64,000 nucleotides of DNA, taken from Mesorhizobium sp. 1M-11. GTDB taxonomy: Bacteria; Pseudomonadota; Alphaproteobacteria; Rhizobiales; Rhizobiaceae. Both the position numbers and the translations under genes were made by a program. Shown one piece after another: positions 1 through 9,139 of this stretch. Position 1 is the stretch's first letter; the number at the start of each line of letters is the position of its first letter. The notes below the pieces were generated by a model, which did no database searches, was not told the DNA's origin, and worked only from the letters and a program-made list of their open reading frames with translations. The DNA is taken from contig NZ_LJSD01000001.1 in assembly GCF_001303895.1 (NCBI RefSeq), forward strand, positions 476,197 to 540,196, in the 5' to 3' direction.

Positions 1-311
1 TCATGGCCGCAGGCATGCATGACGCCTTTGTTCTTCGACGCATAGTCGATTTCGGCCATTTCCTCGATCGGCAACGCGTCGAGTTCGGCACGCAACGCAA
101 TGGCCCTTTTGCTGTTTCCCTTGGTGAGTGTAGCGACGACCGCGGTCTGGCTGACATCGGCGTGCACGGCGAGACCGAACTCGGATAGTTTTGCAGCGAC
201 GAACGCGGCGGTCTGATGTTCGGCAAAACCGAGTTCAGGGTTGGCATGGATGTGCTTGCGCCAGGCGATGACCTCGGGCGCGATTTCGGCGACTCTATCG
301 TCGGTGGGCAT
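1..311 (-). CDS. M20 family amidohydrolase/peptidase, 5' part only
   Basis: The left edge cuts this gene; only the first 103 residues are present. They contain the hallmark N-terminal M20D blocks: WRKHIHANPELGF at about residues 17-29 (normally RRxxHxxPELxF), RAELDALPIEE at about 74-84, and HACGH at 99-103, the start of the metal-binding HACGHD/H motif. Family members are metal-dependent hydrolases of N-acylated amino acids (hippurate and aminobenzoyl-glutamate hydrolases). The start is the ATG at 311. The gene is divergent from the AraC-type regulator, which may control it. The substrate cannot be told from this fragment. Confidence 0.88.
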   Translation of the reverse strand, partial: MPTDDRVAEIAPEVIAWRKHIHANPELGFAEHQTAAFVAAKLSEFGLAVHADVSQTAVVATLTKGNSKRAIALRAELDALPIEEMAEIDYASKNKGVMHACGH

Positions 312-421
312 GATGATCTCGCGGTTCGCTTTTCTCGGGATGGCAGCGACCCTAAATGGGGGCTCAGACCCCGTCTTGAACGGGATTGACCGCAGGGCCG
401 GTTTCCGGAAGGCTGCCATTG

Positions 422-1258
422 ATGGGCTATGCAAGCGAACAAACAGGGCTCGAGGAAGCGCGATTGACGCGGCATGCCGGGCTCGGCGATCTCGAATTGC
501 TGACCGCACGCTACCGCGATCACGCTTATGCGCTGCACACGCATGACAGCTATGTATTCGGCGTCGTGGTCGCAGGCGCCGAGAAGCTGCGCATCAACCG
601 CCAGGCCTATCTGGCCCCTGCCGGTTCGATCATCGTCGTCAATCCCGAGGACCCTCATGACGGCGAGAAAGGCTGCGATGCCGGCTGGGCTTACCGCACC
701 TGCTATCCACGCGCCGAGCTGATGCGCGAGGTCGCGGAAGATCTCGAGCTTGGCCATCTGCCGATGTTCCGCCAAGGCATTCTCGATGCCCCAGACCTTG
801 CCAGCGATTTCGTTCGCGCACATCGCCTTGCCGTTGCGGGCAGGACGATGGAGGCGGAAACCGCGATGCTGATGGCCTTGCGTGGATTGACCCGGCGCTT
901 CGCAGACCTTGACGGCCGCAATCCTTCGGCCGACGATAGCGAAGCAGCCAGGCGCGTTGGACTTTACCGCGACCTCATCGAAGCTGACCTTGCTTCTGCC
1001 TTCGATCTCGGCGGTCTGGCCAACGCCGCGCATGTTACCCGCTTCCAGGTGATCCGCGACTTCAAGCGCGTGTCAGGCATGACGCCCGGCCAATATCTGC
1101 GCGACTGCCGTATCCATGCCGCCTCGGCCTTGATGCGCACCGACAAATCTCTGGCTGAAATCGCCTTCGAGACCGGCTTTGCCGACCAGAGCCATCTCAC
1201 CCGGCTGTTCAAATCCATGCGCGGCCTCCCGCCCGGAGCGTTTCGCGAGGCGAAGTAG
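422..1258 (+). CDS. AraC family transcriptional regulator
   Basis: The protein has 278 residues. The first half is a cupin-like AraC sensor domain (HTHDSYVFGVVVAG near residues 40-53, and a PEDPHDGE turn). The last 100 residues are a double helix-turn-helix ending in the typical block LAEIAFETGFADQSHLTRLFK. I chose the ATG at 422 because GGAAGG (407-412) lies nine bases before it; a TTG at 386 would extend the frame but has no ribosome site. The gene is divergent from the partial M20 hydrolase, its likely target. The ligand is unknown. Confidence 0.9.
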   Translation: MGYASEQTGLEEARLTRHAGLGDLELLTARYRDHAYALHTHDSYVFGVVVAGAEKLRINRQAYLAPAGSIIVVNPEDPHDGEKGCDAGWAYRTCYPRAELMREVAEDLELGHLPMFRQGILDAPDLASDFVRAHRLAVAGRTMEAETAMLMALRGLTRRFADLDGRNPSADDSEAARRVGLYRDLIEADLASAFDLGGLANAAHVTRFQVIRDFKRVSGMTPGQYLRDCRIHAASALMRTDKSLAEIAFETGFADQSHLTRLFKSMRGLPPGAFREAK

Positions 1259-1479
1259 GATAGCCAGCATCCGCTGTCAGCTTGATTATGGCGGCATAAC
1301 ACCACCTGCGACGCGCATCTTCTCCACAAGTCAGCCGGGCAGTCATCCGCATCGATAGCCGCGCGGCGTCAGCCACACTCGGCTTCCCCGATTGAGACTA
1401 TCTCAGCTTAGCTGCCTTGAATGGTTGCCGGCTCGGTCCAGCCTCGGAAAATCTGGCAGTGTCGCCCAATGATAACGAA

Positions 1480-1503
1480 ATTGTCGACAAAATAGTTGAC
1501 AAT
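1480..1503. promoter_or_regulatory. Tandem GntR operator-like sites (ATTGT-NN-ACAAT)
   Basis: Two abutting 12-mers, ATTGTCGACAAA (1480-1491) and ATAGTTGACAAT (1492-1503), each differ by one base from the palindrome ATTGTNNACAAT. That palindrome is exact at 9161-9172 and 12296-12307. The sites lie about 200 bases before the first permease gene. The probable binder is the FCD-type GntR protein encoded at 8383-9060. Confidence 0.65.
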
Positions 1504-1584
1504 CATACCGGCATCCTGAATATCGGATGGCAGGACACAAACGACGGCAGCAAGATCGTCGCAGTGACACCGGGAGGATGCTTC

Positions 1585-1650
1585 ATGATCGACCACCACA
1601 CGTCGAGCAATCGGGGAAGAAGCCGATACTGCTGGGCAATGAGCCTCTGA
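1585..1650 (+). CDS. Possible 21-residue leader ORF
   Basis: An ATG at 1585 has an excellent ribosome site (GGGAGG, 1572-1577) seven bases upstream and opens a 21-codon frame ending in TGA at 1650. It lies between the operator pair and the permease gene. The peptide has no recognisable domain. It could be a leader peptide, a remnant of a lost first gene of the operon, or chance. Confidence 0.25.
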   Translation: MIDHHTSSNRGRSRYCWAMSL

Positions 1651-1696
1651 AGCGCATCCCGTATCTCCCGCAAAGGTCGACCCGACGAGGTTCCCC

Positions 1697-2665
1697 ATGC
1701 TGGTCTTCACGATAAGCCGTCTCGCCAACGCGATCATGGTCATGCTGGCCGTTGCCATGCTTGCCTTCCTGATCTTCCGTCTCGCCGGCGATCCGGTCGA
1801 GATGATGGCCGGCGAGACGATGACCCAGGAGGATCGCGACGCGCTCCGAGAGCGGCTCGGCCTCAACGACAGCACCGCCACGCAATTCGTACGCTTCGTC
1901 GCCAATGCCGCACGTGGCGATTTCGGCGTTTCCTACCGCAATGGCCAGGACGTGCTGACACTGATTGGGGAACGTTTCCCGGCAACGCTTGAACTCGTGC
2001 TGGTGGCGACGCTGATTTCCCTGCTCGTCGGCCTACCCCTGGGCGTCCTGACTGCCATCAAGCGAGGGCGATGGTACACGGAATCCCTGCAATTCCTGTC
2101 GATCATCGGCGTCTCATTGCCGAGCTTCGTGGTCGGCATCCTGCTCATCCTGGTCTTTTCGGTCATGCTCGGCTGGTCGCCGTCTTTCGGAAGGGGTGAA
2201 GTCGTGCAGATCGGCTGGTGGTCGACCGGCTTGCTGACGCCGTCAGGACGCGCGGCGCTCATTCTGCCGGCCATCGCGCTCTCGCTTTATCAGATCACGC
2301 TGATCATGCGGCTGGTGCGCGCCGAAATGCTGGAAGTGCTGCGCTCCGATTATGTGAAATTCGCCCGGGCCCGCGGCATCCCGCGCTGGCGCATCTATTT
2401 CCGCCACGCGCTGCGCAACTGTTTGATGCCGGTGGTGACGATGACCGCCATGAATGTGGGTTCGCTGATCGCCTTCGCGCTGATCACCGAAACCGTCTTC
2501 CAATGGCCGGGCATGGGCATGCTGTTCATCCAGGCCGTCACCTTCCTCGATATCCCGGTGATGGCGGCGTATCTGTGCATCATCTCCTTCATTTTCGTCG
2601 CGCTGAACACGCTGGTCGACATCACCTATGCCGTGATCGATCCGCGCCTGCGCGCCTCGCACTGA
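1697..2665 (+). CDS. Dpp/Opp-type ABC transporter permease (DppB-like)
   Basis: The product is a 322-residue inner-membrane permease of the DppB/OppB class. It has an N-terminal membrane helix (about 7-28), the periplasmic region usual for the class (GDPVEMMAGETMTQEDRDALRERLGL), five further helices, and the EAA-type cytoplasmic loop VKFARARGIPRWRIYFRHALRN that contacts the ATPases. It is the first clear gene of a six-gene operon (permease, permease, two amidohydrolases, two ATPases). GAGG at 1687-1690 precedes the ATG. No binding protein is in the operon; the orphan one at 12360-13925 shares the same operator and is the likely partner. Confidence 0.93.
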   Translation: MLVFTISRLANAIMVMLAVAMLAFLIFRLAGDPVEMMAGETMTQEDRDALRERLGLNDSTATQFVRFVANAARGDFGVSYRNGQDVLTLIGERFPATLELVLVATLISLLVGLPLGVLTAIKRGRWYTESLQFLSIIGVSLPSFVVGILLILVFSVMLGWSPSFGRGEVVQIGWWSTGLLTPSGRAALILPAIALSLYQITLIMRLVRAEMLEVLRSDYVKFARARGIPRWRIYFRHALRNCLMPVVTMTAMNVGSLIAFALITETVFQWPGMGMLFIQAVTFLDIPVMAAYLCIISFIFVALNTLVDITYAVIDPRLRASH

Positions 2666-2677
2666 GGAGGCGGCCCG

Positions 2678-3628
2678 ATGACGACCGACATCGCGAAAAC
2701 AGCCCCGGCAAAACCTTCATCCGCGCTGCGACGTTGGCTTGACAGCGATATCTGGTGGTCGTTCACCCACTCGAAGGCCGCCATGCTGGCCGCAGCGATC
2801 TTCGCCATCCTGATCGTGACGGCGGTGTTCGCGCCATGGTTCGCACCGCAGAACCCGTATGATGCGGCGCAGCTCGACATGTGGAAGGCCGAGCTTCCGC
2901 CCGTATGGCAGGAAGGCGGCGAATGGCCCTATCTGCTCGGCACTGACACGCAAGGCCGCGACATGCTCTCGGCCATCCTTTACGGCACGCGCATCTCGAT
3001 GATCATCGGTCTCGCTTCCGTCGCTCTCTCCCTGCTGATCGGCATGACCGCCGGCCTGGTTGCCGGCTTCTTCGGCGGTTTCATCGAGAACATCCTGATG
3101 CGCATCGGCGACATCACCCTGTCGATCCCGACGATCCTGATCGCCATCCTCGTCTCGACGGTGGTGCGCCAGCTCTTGCCCTCGGATCTGCGCGAAATCG
3201 GGGCATCCGCGGTTCTGGTGCTGGCGATCGCACTGTCATCCTGGGTGCAATATGCCCGCACGGTGCGCGCGCAGACCATCGTCGAACGCAGCAAGGAATA
3301 TGTGCAGGCGGCCCGGTTGCTGAAGGTTCCGGCGCGCCGGATTCTGGCGCGTCACATCCTGCCCAACACGCTCACCCCGGTGCTGGTCGCCGCCACGCTG
3401 AATTTCGGCATGGCCATCCTGACCGAAGCCACGCTTTCGTTCCTGGGCATCGGCATGCCGCCCGGCCAGCCGTCGCTCGGCACGCTGATCCGTATCGGCA
3501 ACCAGTTCCTGTTCTCCGGCTCTTGGTGGATCGTCCTGTTTCCGGTGATCCAGCTCTGCCTGCTCGTCGTCGTGGTCAATGTGCTGGGAGACTGGCTGCG
3601 CGACGTGCTCAATCCAAAACTGAGGTAA
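2678..3628 (+). CDS. Dpp/Opp-type ABC transporter permease (DppC-like)
   Basis: This 316-residue permease is of the DppC/OppC class. A cytoplasmic N-terminus precedes a helix at about 35-55, followed by the class motif LLGTDTQGRDMLSAILYGTRISM, then further helices and the EAA loop YVQAARLLKVPARRILARHILPN. GAGGAGG precedes the ATG twelve bases after the preceding stop, so it is translated from the same message. With the preceding gene it forms the channel of a peptide- or opine-like uptake system. Confidence 0.93.
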   Translation: MTTDIAKTAPAKPSSALRRWLDSDIWWSFTHSKAAMLAAAIFAILIVTAVFAPWFAPQNPYDAAQLDMWKAELPPVWQEGGEWPYLLGTDTQGRDMLSAILYGTRISMIIGLASVALSLLIGMTAGLVAGFFGGFIENILMRIGDITLSIPTILIAILVSTVVRQLLPSDLREIGASAVLVLAIALSSWVQYARTVRAQTIVERSKEYVQAARLLKVPARRILARHILPNTLTPVLVAATLNFGMAILTEATLSFLGIGMPPGQPSLGTLIRIGNQFLFSGSWWIVLFPVIQLCLLVVVVNVLGDWLRDVLNPKLR

Positions 3629-3632
3629 GTGC

Positions 3633-4826
3633 ATGACCAATCTGCTGCTCCGCAACGTCCGGCCCCATGGAGGCACCGCCAGCGATCTGCTGATCCGCGA
3701 CGGGCGCATTGCCGGGATCGGTCATTTCGAGCCGGATGCCGGCATGCCGGTCGAGGACGGCGGTGGCGCCATCGCCATCCCCGGCCTGATCGACGCGCAC
3801 ACCCATCTCGACAAGACGACCTGGGGCATGCCCTGGCACGAGAACAACCGGCGCGCCGTCCTGCGTGAACGTATCGACTTCGAACGCGAAAACCGTGTCG
3901 CCATCGGCATCGACCCGCATCGCCAGTCGATGCGCCACGCCATCGGTCTCGCCGCGCACGGCGCGACCCATATCCGCAGTCATGTCGACATCGATCCGAC
4001 CCATCGGCTCTCGATCGTCGACGGCATCATGGAAACGCGAGAGAAGCTGAAAGGCATCATCGACATCGAGATCGTCGCCTTCCCGCAATCGGGCGTCATG
4101 GTGATGCCGGGCACCGTGGAACTGCTCGACGAAGCGCTGGCACAAGGCTGCGAAGTGCTGGGCGGCATCGATCCTTGCGGCATCGACCGTGACCCCAAGG
4201 GCCAGCTCGACGCTATCTTCGCACTGGCGGTGAAACATCAGAAACCGATCGACATCCATTTGCACGAGACCGGCGATCTCGGCGCCTTCACCATGGAGCT
4301 GATGTTCGAGCGCATCCGCGCCAACGGCATGCAGGGCAAGGTGGCGATCAGCCACGCCTTCGCGCTCGGCATGAACGACTACTTGCGCGTCGGCCAGCTC
4401 ATCGACCAGATCGCCGAGCTCGACGTAGCCATCCTGACCACCGGCGCGCCCTCGGCGACCGTGCCTTCGATCATGCGGCTGAAGGAAGCCGGTATCCGGG
4501 TCGGCGCCGGCTGCGACGGCATCCGCGACACCTGGGGCCCGTGGGGTCAGCCCGACATGCTCGATCGCGCCAAGGTGGTCGGCATGAAGAACGGCCTGCG
4601 GTCCGACAACGACCTCGCGCATCTCCTGCACATCGTCTCGCAGGGCGGCGCCGACGTCATGCGCATCGAGGGCTACGGCCTGGCAGAGGGCTGCAATGCC
4701 GACCTGACGCTCCTGACCGGTGAGACGCTGGCGCACGCCGTGGTCGACGTGGCGCCGCGTCCCCTCGTCGTCAAGGGCGGACGCATCACCGCGCGCAACG
4801 GCCAGCCAGTGGTGGACATGCCATGA
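3633..4826 (+). CDS. Amidohydrolase, cytosine-deaminase-like
   Basis: The 397-residue protein belongs to the amidohydrolase superfamily and resembles cytosine deaminase (CodA) in layout. It has the first metal motif GLIDAHTHLDK (His56 and His58), HLHETG and SHAF metal-histidine blocks in the middle, and GCDGIRDTWGPWG, which carries the late catalytic Asp. The enzymes hydrolyse or deaminate cyclic amides and amidines in the cytoplasm. GAGG precedes the ATG four bases after the permease stop. The position inside a transporter operon suggests it acts on the imported compound. The exact substrate is not deducible. Confidence 0.85.
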   Translation: MTNLLLRNVRPHGGTASDLLIRDGRIAGIGHFEPDAGMPVEDGGGAIAIPGLIDAHTHLDKTTWGMPWHENNRRAVLRERIDFERENRVAIGIDPHRQSMRHAIGLAAHGATHIRSHVDIDPTHRLSIVDGIMETREKLKGIIDIEIVAFPQSGVMVMPGTVELLDEALAQGCEVLGGIDPCGIDRDPKGQLDAIFALAVKHQKPIDIHLHETGDLGAFTMELMFERIRANGMQGKVAISHAFALGMNDYLRVGQLIDQIAELDVAILTTGAPSATVPSIMRLKEAGIRVGAGCDGIRDTWGPWGQPDMLDRAKVVGMKNGLRSDNDLAHLLHIVSQGGADVMRIEGYGLAEGCNADLTLLTGETLAHAVVDVAPRPLVVKGGRITARNGQPVVDMP

Positions 4827-6319
4827 CACGACAGGTTCTGGATATACTCGAACTCGGCAAGCGCCCCGAGGGCCGCACGCTGATCGCGGCAGCCTGGGTG
4901 CTTGGCCATCGTGATGGCGGCCACCGGCTGATCCCGAATGGCGAGGTCGTCATCGATGGCGGCGAAGTCGTGTTCGTCGGCACGAAGTTCCCGGGCGAAG
5001 TCGCAAGGCGGGTCGATTTCGGCAATGCGCTCGTCAGCCCGGGCTTCATCGACCTGGATGCACTCTCCGATCTCGATACCACCATCCTCGGCATCGACAA
5101 CCAGCCGGGCTGGGCCAAGGGTCGCGTTTGGCCGCGCTCCTATGTCGAGGCCGGTCCCTATGAGATGTACAGCCAGGAAGAGCTGGCATTCCAGAAGCGC
5201 TTCGCCTTCGGGCAGCTGCTGCTCAACGGCATCACCACCGCGGCTCCCATCGCCTCGCTCTTCTACCGCGAATGGGGCGAAACGGTCGCCGAGTTCGATG
5301 CGGCCGCCGACGCCGCCGGCGACCTCGGCCTCAGGGTCTATCTCAGCCCCGCCTACCGCGCCGGCGGCATGGTGCTCGAGGGACCCGGCCAGATGGTGCC
5401 GGTCTTTGACGAACAGCGCGGCCTGGCCGGGCTTCGCGATGCCGTCGACTATATCGGCAGGCAGAACGGTCGCCACGGCGACCTGGTGCGCGGCCTGCTG
5501 GCACCGGACCGCGTCGAGACCTGCACCGAGGAACTGCTGCGCCAGACCCACGCGGCCGCTGCCGAACTCGACTGCAAGGTCCGTTTGCATATGGCGCAAG
5601 GGTCGATGGAGGTCGATACCGTCCGCAAACTGCACGGCACCACCGCTCCTGTCTGGCTGGCACGCGCCGGACTGCTGAACGATCGGCTGATCGCGCCGCA
5701 TGCCACCAACGCCACCGAGGAAGATCTCGGCCTGTATGCAGAGCATGGCGTCTCGATCGTGCATTGCTCGCTCGTATCGGCGCGCAGCGGCAGCATCCTG
5801 AACTCGTTCTCCAAATGCCGCGAACGCGGCATCAACATCGCCATGGGAACCGACACAACCCCGGCCGATATGCTGATGAACCTGCTGATCAGCTTGATCA
5901 CCTGCCGCATTGCCGACAAGGCATCGGACCGCGTGCGTTCCGCCGATCTGTTCGACGCAGCGACGCTAGGGGGCGCGAAGGCGCTCGGCCGCGACGACCT
6001 CGGCCGGCTTATGGCAGGGGGCCGCGCCGACATCGCCGTTTTCGGCCTCGACGATGCCGTGATGGCGCCGTCGGTGGACCCGATCACCACGCTGGTCACC
6101 GGCGGTTCGGGCAAGGTCACGCAGGCCGTGTTCGTCGACGGGCGGCTGTCCATGCGTTTCGGCGAAGTTGCCGGCATCGACATGAAGGCGGCACGCAAGC
6201 GTGCCCAACAACAGTATGAAGGTCTGATCGCCAAATATCCGGACCGCAGTTGGGGCCACCCACCGGTTTCGGACATTTTCCCGCCAAGCTATCCCATCGA
6301 GGTCGACGCCAATGGCTGA
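4823..6319 (+). CDS. Amidohydrolase-like protein with altered metal motif
   Basis: This 498-residue protein has the amidohydrolase fold of the chlorohydrolase/ATZ-TRZ type: a beta-sandwich start (VVIDGGEVVFVG), a late HMAQGS block, an APHATNATEEDL block and a GTDTTPADM block. The first metal motif, normally D-x-H-x-H after PGFI, reads D-L-D-A-L-S-D-L-D (residues 77-85), so both histidines are absent. It may still be active with one metal bound by the later residues, as in deaminase-like members, or may have a changed chemistry. The start overlaps the preceding stop by four bases (ATGA), showing tight coupling. Confidence 0.8.
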   Translation: MTRQVLDILELGKRPEGRTLIAAAWVLGHRDGGHRLIPNGEVVIDGGEVVFVGTKFPGEVARRVDFGNALVSPGFIDLDALSDLDTTILGIDNQPGWAKGRVWPRSYVEAGPYEMYSQEELAFQKRFAFGQLLLNGITTAAPIASLFYREWGETVAEFDAAADAAGDLGLRVYLSPAYRAGGMVLEGPGQMVPVFDEQRGLAGLRDAVDYIGRQNGRHGDLVRGLLAPDRVETCTEELLRQTHAAAAELDCKVRLHMAQGSMEVDTVRKLHGTTAPVWLARAGLLNDRLIAPHATNATEEDLGLYAEHGVSIVHCSLVSARSGSILNSFSKCRERGINIAMGTDTTPADMLMNLLISLITCRIADKASDRVRSADLFDAATLGGAKALGRDDLGRLMAGGRADIAVFGLDDAVMAPSVDPITTLVTGGSGKVTQAVFVDGRLSMRFGEVAGIDMKAARKRAQQQYEGLIAKYPDRSWGHPPVSDIFPPSYPIEVDANG

Positions 6320-7295
6320 AGCCCAGCAGGCTGTGCTTGAGGTTCGTGGCCTCAAGGTCGAGTTCCCCGGTCGCCGTGGCGTCGCCACGGCTCTCTCGGA
6401 TGTCAGCCTTTCAATCCGCCCCGGCGAAATCCTCGGCGTGGTCGGCGAATCCGGTGCTGGCAAGTCGATGACCGGCCTTGCCATCCAGGGGCTTCTGGAG
6501 CGTCCAGGGCACATTGCCGAAGGCGAGATCTGGCTGACGGATCGTCGCATCGACAATCTGGGCGACCGCGAGATGGAGAAGATCCGCGGCCGCGAGATCG
6601 GCGCGATCTTCCAGGATCCGCTGACCTCGCTCAACCCACTGTTCACGGTCGGCGCGCAACTGACCGAAACGATCCGGCAGCATCTCGGCATGGGCAAGGC
6701 CGAGGCCAAGGCGCGAGCGATTTCACTTCTGAAGGATGTCGGCATCCCCTCGCCTGAAGAACGTTTCAACCAGTACCCGCATCAGTTCTCCGGCGGCATG
6801 CGCCAGCGCGTCGTGATTGCACTGGCGCTCGCCGCTTCGCCGAAGCTGATCATCGCCGACGAGCCGACCACCGCGCTCGACGTTTCGATCCAGGCGCAGA
6901 TCACCTCGCTCCTGCGTAAACTCTGCAAGGAGAAAGGAACGGCGGTGATGCTGGTGACCCACGATATGGGCGTCATTGCCGAAACGGCCGATCGTGTCGC
7001 TGTCCTCTATGCCGGCCGCCTCATAGAGATCGGCCCGGTCGACCAGGTGCTGCGCGCCCCGAAACACCCCTATACGCGCGGCTTGATGGCCTCGATCCCG
7101 GCACTCGGCGCACGCGTCGAACGGCTTAACCAGATCGACGGCTCGATGCCGCGTCTCGACGCCATCCCATCGGGTTGCGCCTTCAACCCGCGCTGCAAGG
7201 AAGCCGGCCCACGTTGCACGCGGGAGCGGCCAGGTCTGTTGCCGGCCGGCGCGGGCGCCAGTGCATGCTGGCTCAACGCAGGAGGAACCGCATGA
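6312..7295 (+). CDS. Dpp/Opp-type ABC transporter ATPase (DppD-like)
   Basis: The 327-residue ATPase has Walker A GESGAGKS (residues 45-52), a Q-loop [11 protein letters not shown], the signature FSGGMRQRV, Walker [13 protein letters not shown] and the switch His in THDMG. It ends in the Cys-containing oligopeptide-transporter tail [14 protein letters not shown]. The start lies eight bases inside the preceding amidohydrolase gene. It pairs with the DppF-like protein encoded next to power the permease pair at 1697-3628. Confidence 0.93.
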   Translation: MAEAQQAVLEVRGLKVEFPGRRGVATALSDVSLSIRPGEILGVVGESGAGKSMTGLAIQGLLERPGHIAEGEIWLTDRRIDNLGDREMEKIRGREIGAIFQDPLTSLNPLFTVGAQLTETIRQHLGMGKAEAKARAISLLKDVGIPSPEERFNQYPHQFSGGMRQRVVIALALAASPKLIIADEPTTALDVSIQAQITSLLRKLCKEKGTAVMLVTHDMGVIAETADRVAVLYAGRLIEIGPVDQVLRAPKHPYTRGLMASIPALGARVERLNQIDGSMPRLDAIPSGCAFNPRCKEAGPRCTRERPGLLPAGAGASACWLNAGGTA

Positions 7296-8272
7296 CCGCG
7301 ATGACTTCACAAGAGACGTCGGCGCTCTCGGTCAGCCGGCTGGTCAAGACGTTCGACGTCTCGGCGCCTTGGCTCAACCGTGTTGTCGAGCGCAAGCCGC
7401 GACAGTTCCTGCAAGCCGTCAGCGATATCAGCTTTGACGTCCCGCTCGGCGGATGCCTGAGCCTTGTCGGCGAAAGCGGCTGCGGCAAGTCCACGGTCGC
7501 CCGCCTGGTGACAGGTCTCTACAGGCCGAACGGCGGCGAGATGCGTTTCGCACCGGGCCACGACGGCAAGCCATTGTCGGCACAGATGATCTTCCAGGAC
7601 CCCTATGCTTCGCTCAATCCGCGCTGGCGCGTGAAGAACATCGTCGCCGAGCCGATCCGCGAATTGAAGCTGCGCAAGACAAGGGCCGAAATCGACGACC
7701 GCGTGGTGGAGCTGTTGAAGACTGTGGGTTTGTCTGCTTCCGACGGCGAGAAATTCCCGCATGAATTCTCGGGAGGCCAGCGCCAGCGCATCTCGATCGC
7801 GCGGGCACTTGCCGGCGAACCTGAATTCCTGGTCTGCGACGAACCGACCTCGGCGCTCGACGTTTCCGTGCAGGCGCAGGTGCTCAACCTGATGCGGCGC
7901 CTTCAGGATCAGTTCGGTCTGACCTACCTCTTCATCAGCCACGACATGAGTGTGGTGCGGCACATGTCGGACCGTATCGCGGTCATGTATCTCGGCCGCA
8001 TCGTCGAGGAAGGCAAGACGGAAGCGCTGTTCGCCAGACCACGTCACCCCTACACGCAACTGCTGCTGCAGACGATCCCGAACATCGAGAAGCCGCATCG
8101 GGACCGCGTCGTCGCCGGCGGCGAAGTTCCAAGCCCGCTCAAGCCGCCGTCAGGCTGCCCGTTCCATCCAAGATGCCCGATCGCGACGGCGCGCTGTTCG
8201 GCGGAATTGCCCGAAGTGCGAACCCTTGCAAACGGCACGCGCGTTGCCTGCCATCTCGCGGAGGATGCGTAG
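7292..8272 (+). CDS. Dpp/Opp-type ABC transporter ATPase (DppF-like)
   Basis: The 326-residue protein is an ATPase of the DppF/OppF class, with Walker A GESGCGKS, Q-loop MIFQDPYASLNPRW, signature FSGGQRQRI, Walker B LVCDEPTSALD and the C-terminal tail CPFHPRCP. The start is the ATG at 7292, which overlaps the DppD-like stop (ATGA) and has GGAGGA at 7281-7286; longer frames from 7175 lack support. It is the last gene of the six-gene operon and is followed by a palindromic element. Confidence 0.93.
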   Translation: MTAMTSQETSALSVSRLVKTFDVSAPWLNRVVERKPRQFLQAVSDISFDVPLGGCLSLVGESGCGKSTVARLVTGLYRPNGGEMRFAPGHDGKPLSAQMIFQDPYASLNPRWRVKNIVAEPIRELKLRKTRAEIDDRVVELLKTVGLSASDGEKFPHEFSGGQRQRISIARALAGEPEFLVCDEPTSALDVSVQAQVLNLMRRLQDQFGLTYLFISHDMSVVRHMSDRIAVMYLGRIVEEGKTEALFARPRHPYTQLLLQTIPNIEKPHRDRVVAGGEVPSPLKPPSGCPFHPRCPIATARCSAELPEVRTLANGTRVACHLAEDA

Positions 8273-8283
8273 AGGTCGTCAGT

Positions 8284-8385
8284 CTCGAGCATTTTGTAGC
8301 CAAGTGGAATCACTTGGCGTTACAAAAATGCGGCGAAACAAAACTTAGAGGGTTTCCGCGTTTCCGTGAAAAACGGAACGCTCTA
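8284..8385. repeat. Palindromic intergenic element with two hairpins (copy A)
   Basis: The region between two convergent genes holds two hairpins. The first has arms ATTTTGTAGCCAAGTG and CACTTGGCGTTACAAAAT around GAAT, with one bulge. The second is GCGTTTCCGT-GAAAA-ACGGAACGC. It can end transcription from both sides. A decayed relative is at 10583-10650 (shared GGAAT...GGCGTT and AACAAA words), so it looks like a member of a dispersed family rather than a unique terminator. Such intergenic palindromes are common in rhizobia; this family assignment is from memory. Confidence 0.6.
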
Positions 8386-9060
8386 TGCCAGCGCGGCACG
8401 CAGATCATGGGACATATCCCGCACTTCCCTCAGGTCCAGCTCGGACTCCACATGCTCCAGATGATGTTCCATCAGTGCCGAAGCCTTTTTGAGATCGCCG
8501 GCGGCGATCGCATCGACGATCTCGGCGTGCTCGTCCGGTCCGCAGTTGAAACGTGCCGTGTTTCGGTAGACGGCCGTGATCAGCGAGGTGCGCGAGATCA
8601 AGTCGCGCATCATGCCGAACAGGAAATCGGAACCGGAAATCTCGGCAAGCAGAAGATGGAAACCGCCGGACAGTTTGATGATGTCGGTGGTTGCGTCGTT
8701 GGTGTTGGCGGTTCGCTCTTGGGCGACATGGCCGCGCAGGCGCGACAGATCCGCCTTCGTCACCGAAGCGCCGATGCGGGCGACGACACGGCTCTCCACG
8801 GAGCGGCGAATGGTAAAAACATCCCTCGCCTCGTCCACCGTTGGCTGGCACACGAACGCGCCGCGATTGGGGATGATCGTGACGAGGCCCTCGCGCTCGA
8901 GCGCCGCCAATGCCTGGCGGATGCGCGCGCGGCTGACGTCGAAAATCGCGGCCATCTGGCCTTCCTTGAGCTGCACGCCGGGGCGCAGCCGACGCTCAGC
9001 GATCGAGAGCCACACCTTTTCGACGATCTGCTGTATCGAAATGCCTGCCTGTTCGGTCAT
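8383..9060 (-). CDS. GntR family regulator, FCD (FadR) subclass
   Basis: The 225-residue protein has an N-terminal winged helix (residues about 8-70, with the recognition segment FDVSRARIRQALAALEREGLV) and a C-terminal all-helical FCD ligand-binding domain containing the metal-ligand pattern (H in FHLLLAEISGS; DEHAEIVDAI; HHLEHVESEL). I use the ATG at 9060, preceded by AAAGAGAG; a TTG at 9105 is less likely. Members typically repress catabolic genes and bind short palindromes such as TTGTNNACAA. Here ATTGTCTACAAT lies in the divergent promoter region and recurs before three other units, so this is the likely local master repressor. Confidence 0.93.
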   Translation of the reverse strand: MTEQAGISIQQIVEKVWLSIAERRLRPGVQLKEGQMAAIFDVSRARIRQALAALEREGLVTIIPNRGAFVCQPTVDEARDVFTIRRSVESRVVARIGASVTKADLSRLRGHVAQERTANTNDATTDIIKLSGGFHLLLAEISGSDFLFGMMRDLISRTSLITAVYRNTARFNCGPDEHAEIVDAIAAGDLKKASALMEHHLEHVESELDLREVRDMSHDLRAALA

Positions 9061-9139
9061 GACTCTCTTTCCCGCTGTCAGATCGACATCCGCCAAGGCT
9101 GACAAAAAGTCAATATTTGCATTGGTCCATGAGCTTTTT

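Larger units (their letters stand above)
1259..1696. other. 438-base intergenic region before the dpp-type operon
   Basis: It separates the AraC gene from the first permease gene. It contains the paired GntR operator-like sites at 1480-1503 and a possible 21-codon leader at 1585-1650. I see no substrate-binding-protein gene here, although this is where such operons often start with one. Confidence 0.6.

Noticed and set aside
3609..4829. Long open frame on the minus strand, antisense to the cytosine-deaminase-like gene
   Set aside because: It is His/Asp-rich, domain-free and mirrors the codon bias of the real gene on the plus strand, which has clear metal motifs.
8383..9105. TTG at 9105 as the start of the GntR gene
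   Set aside because: The ATG at 9060 has AAAGAGAG upstream and gives a normal GntR N-terminus; the extra 15 residues add nothing recognisable.
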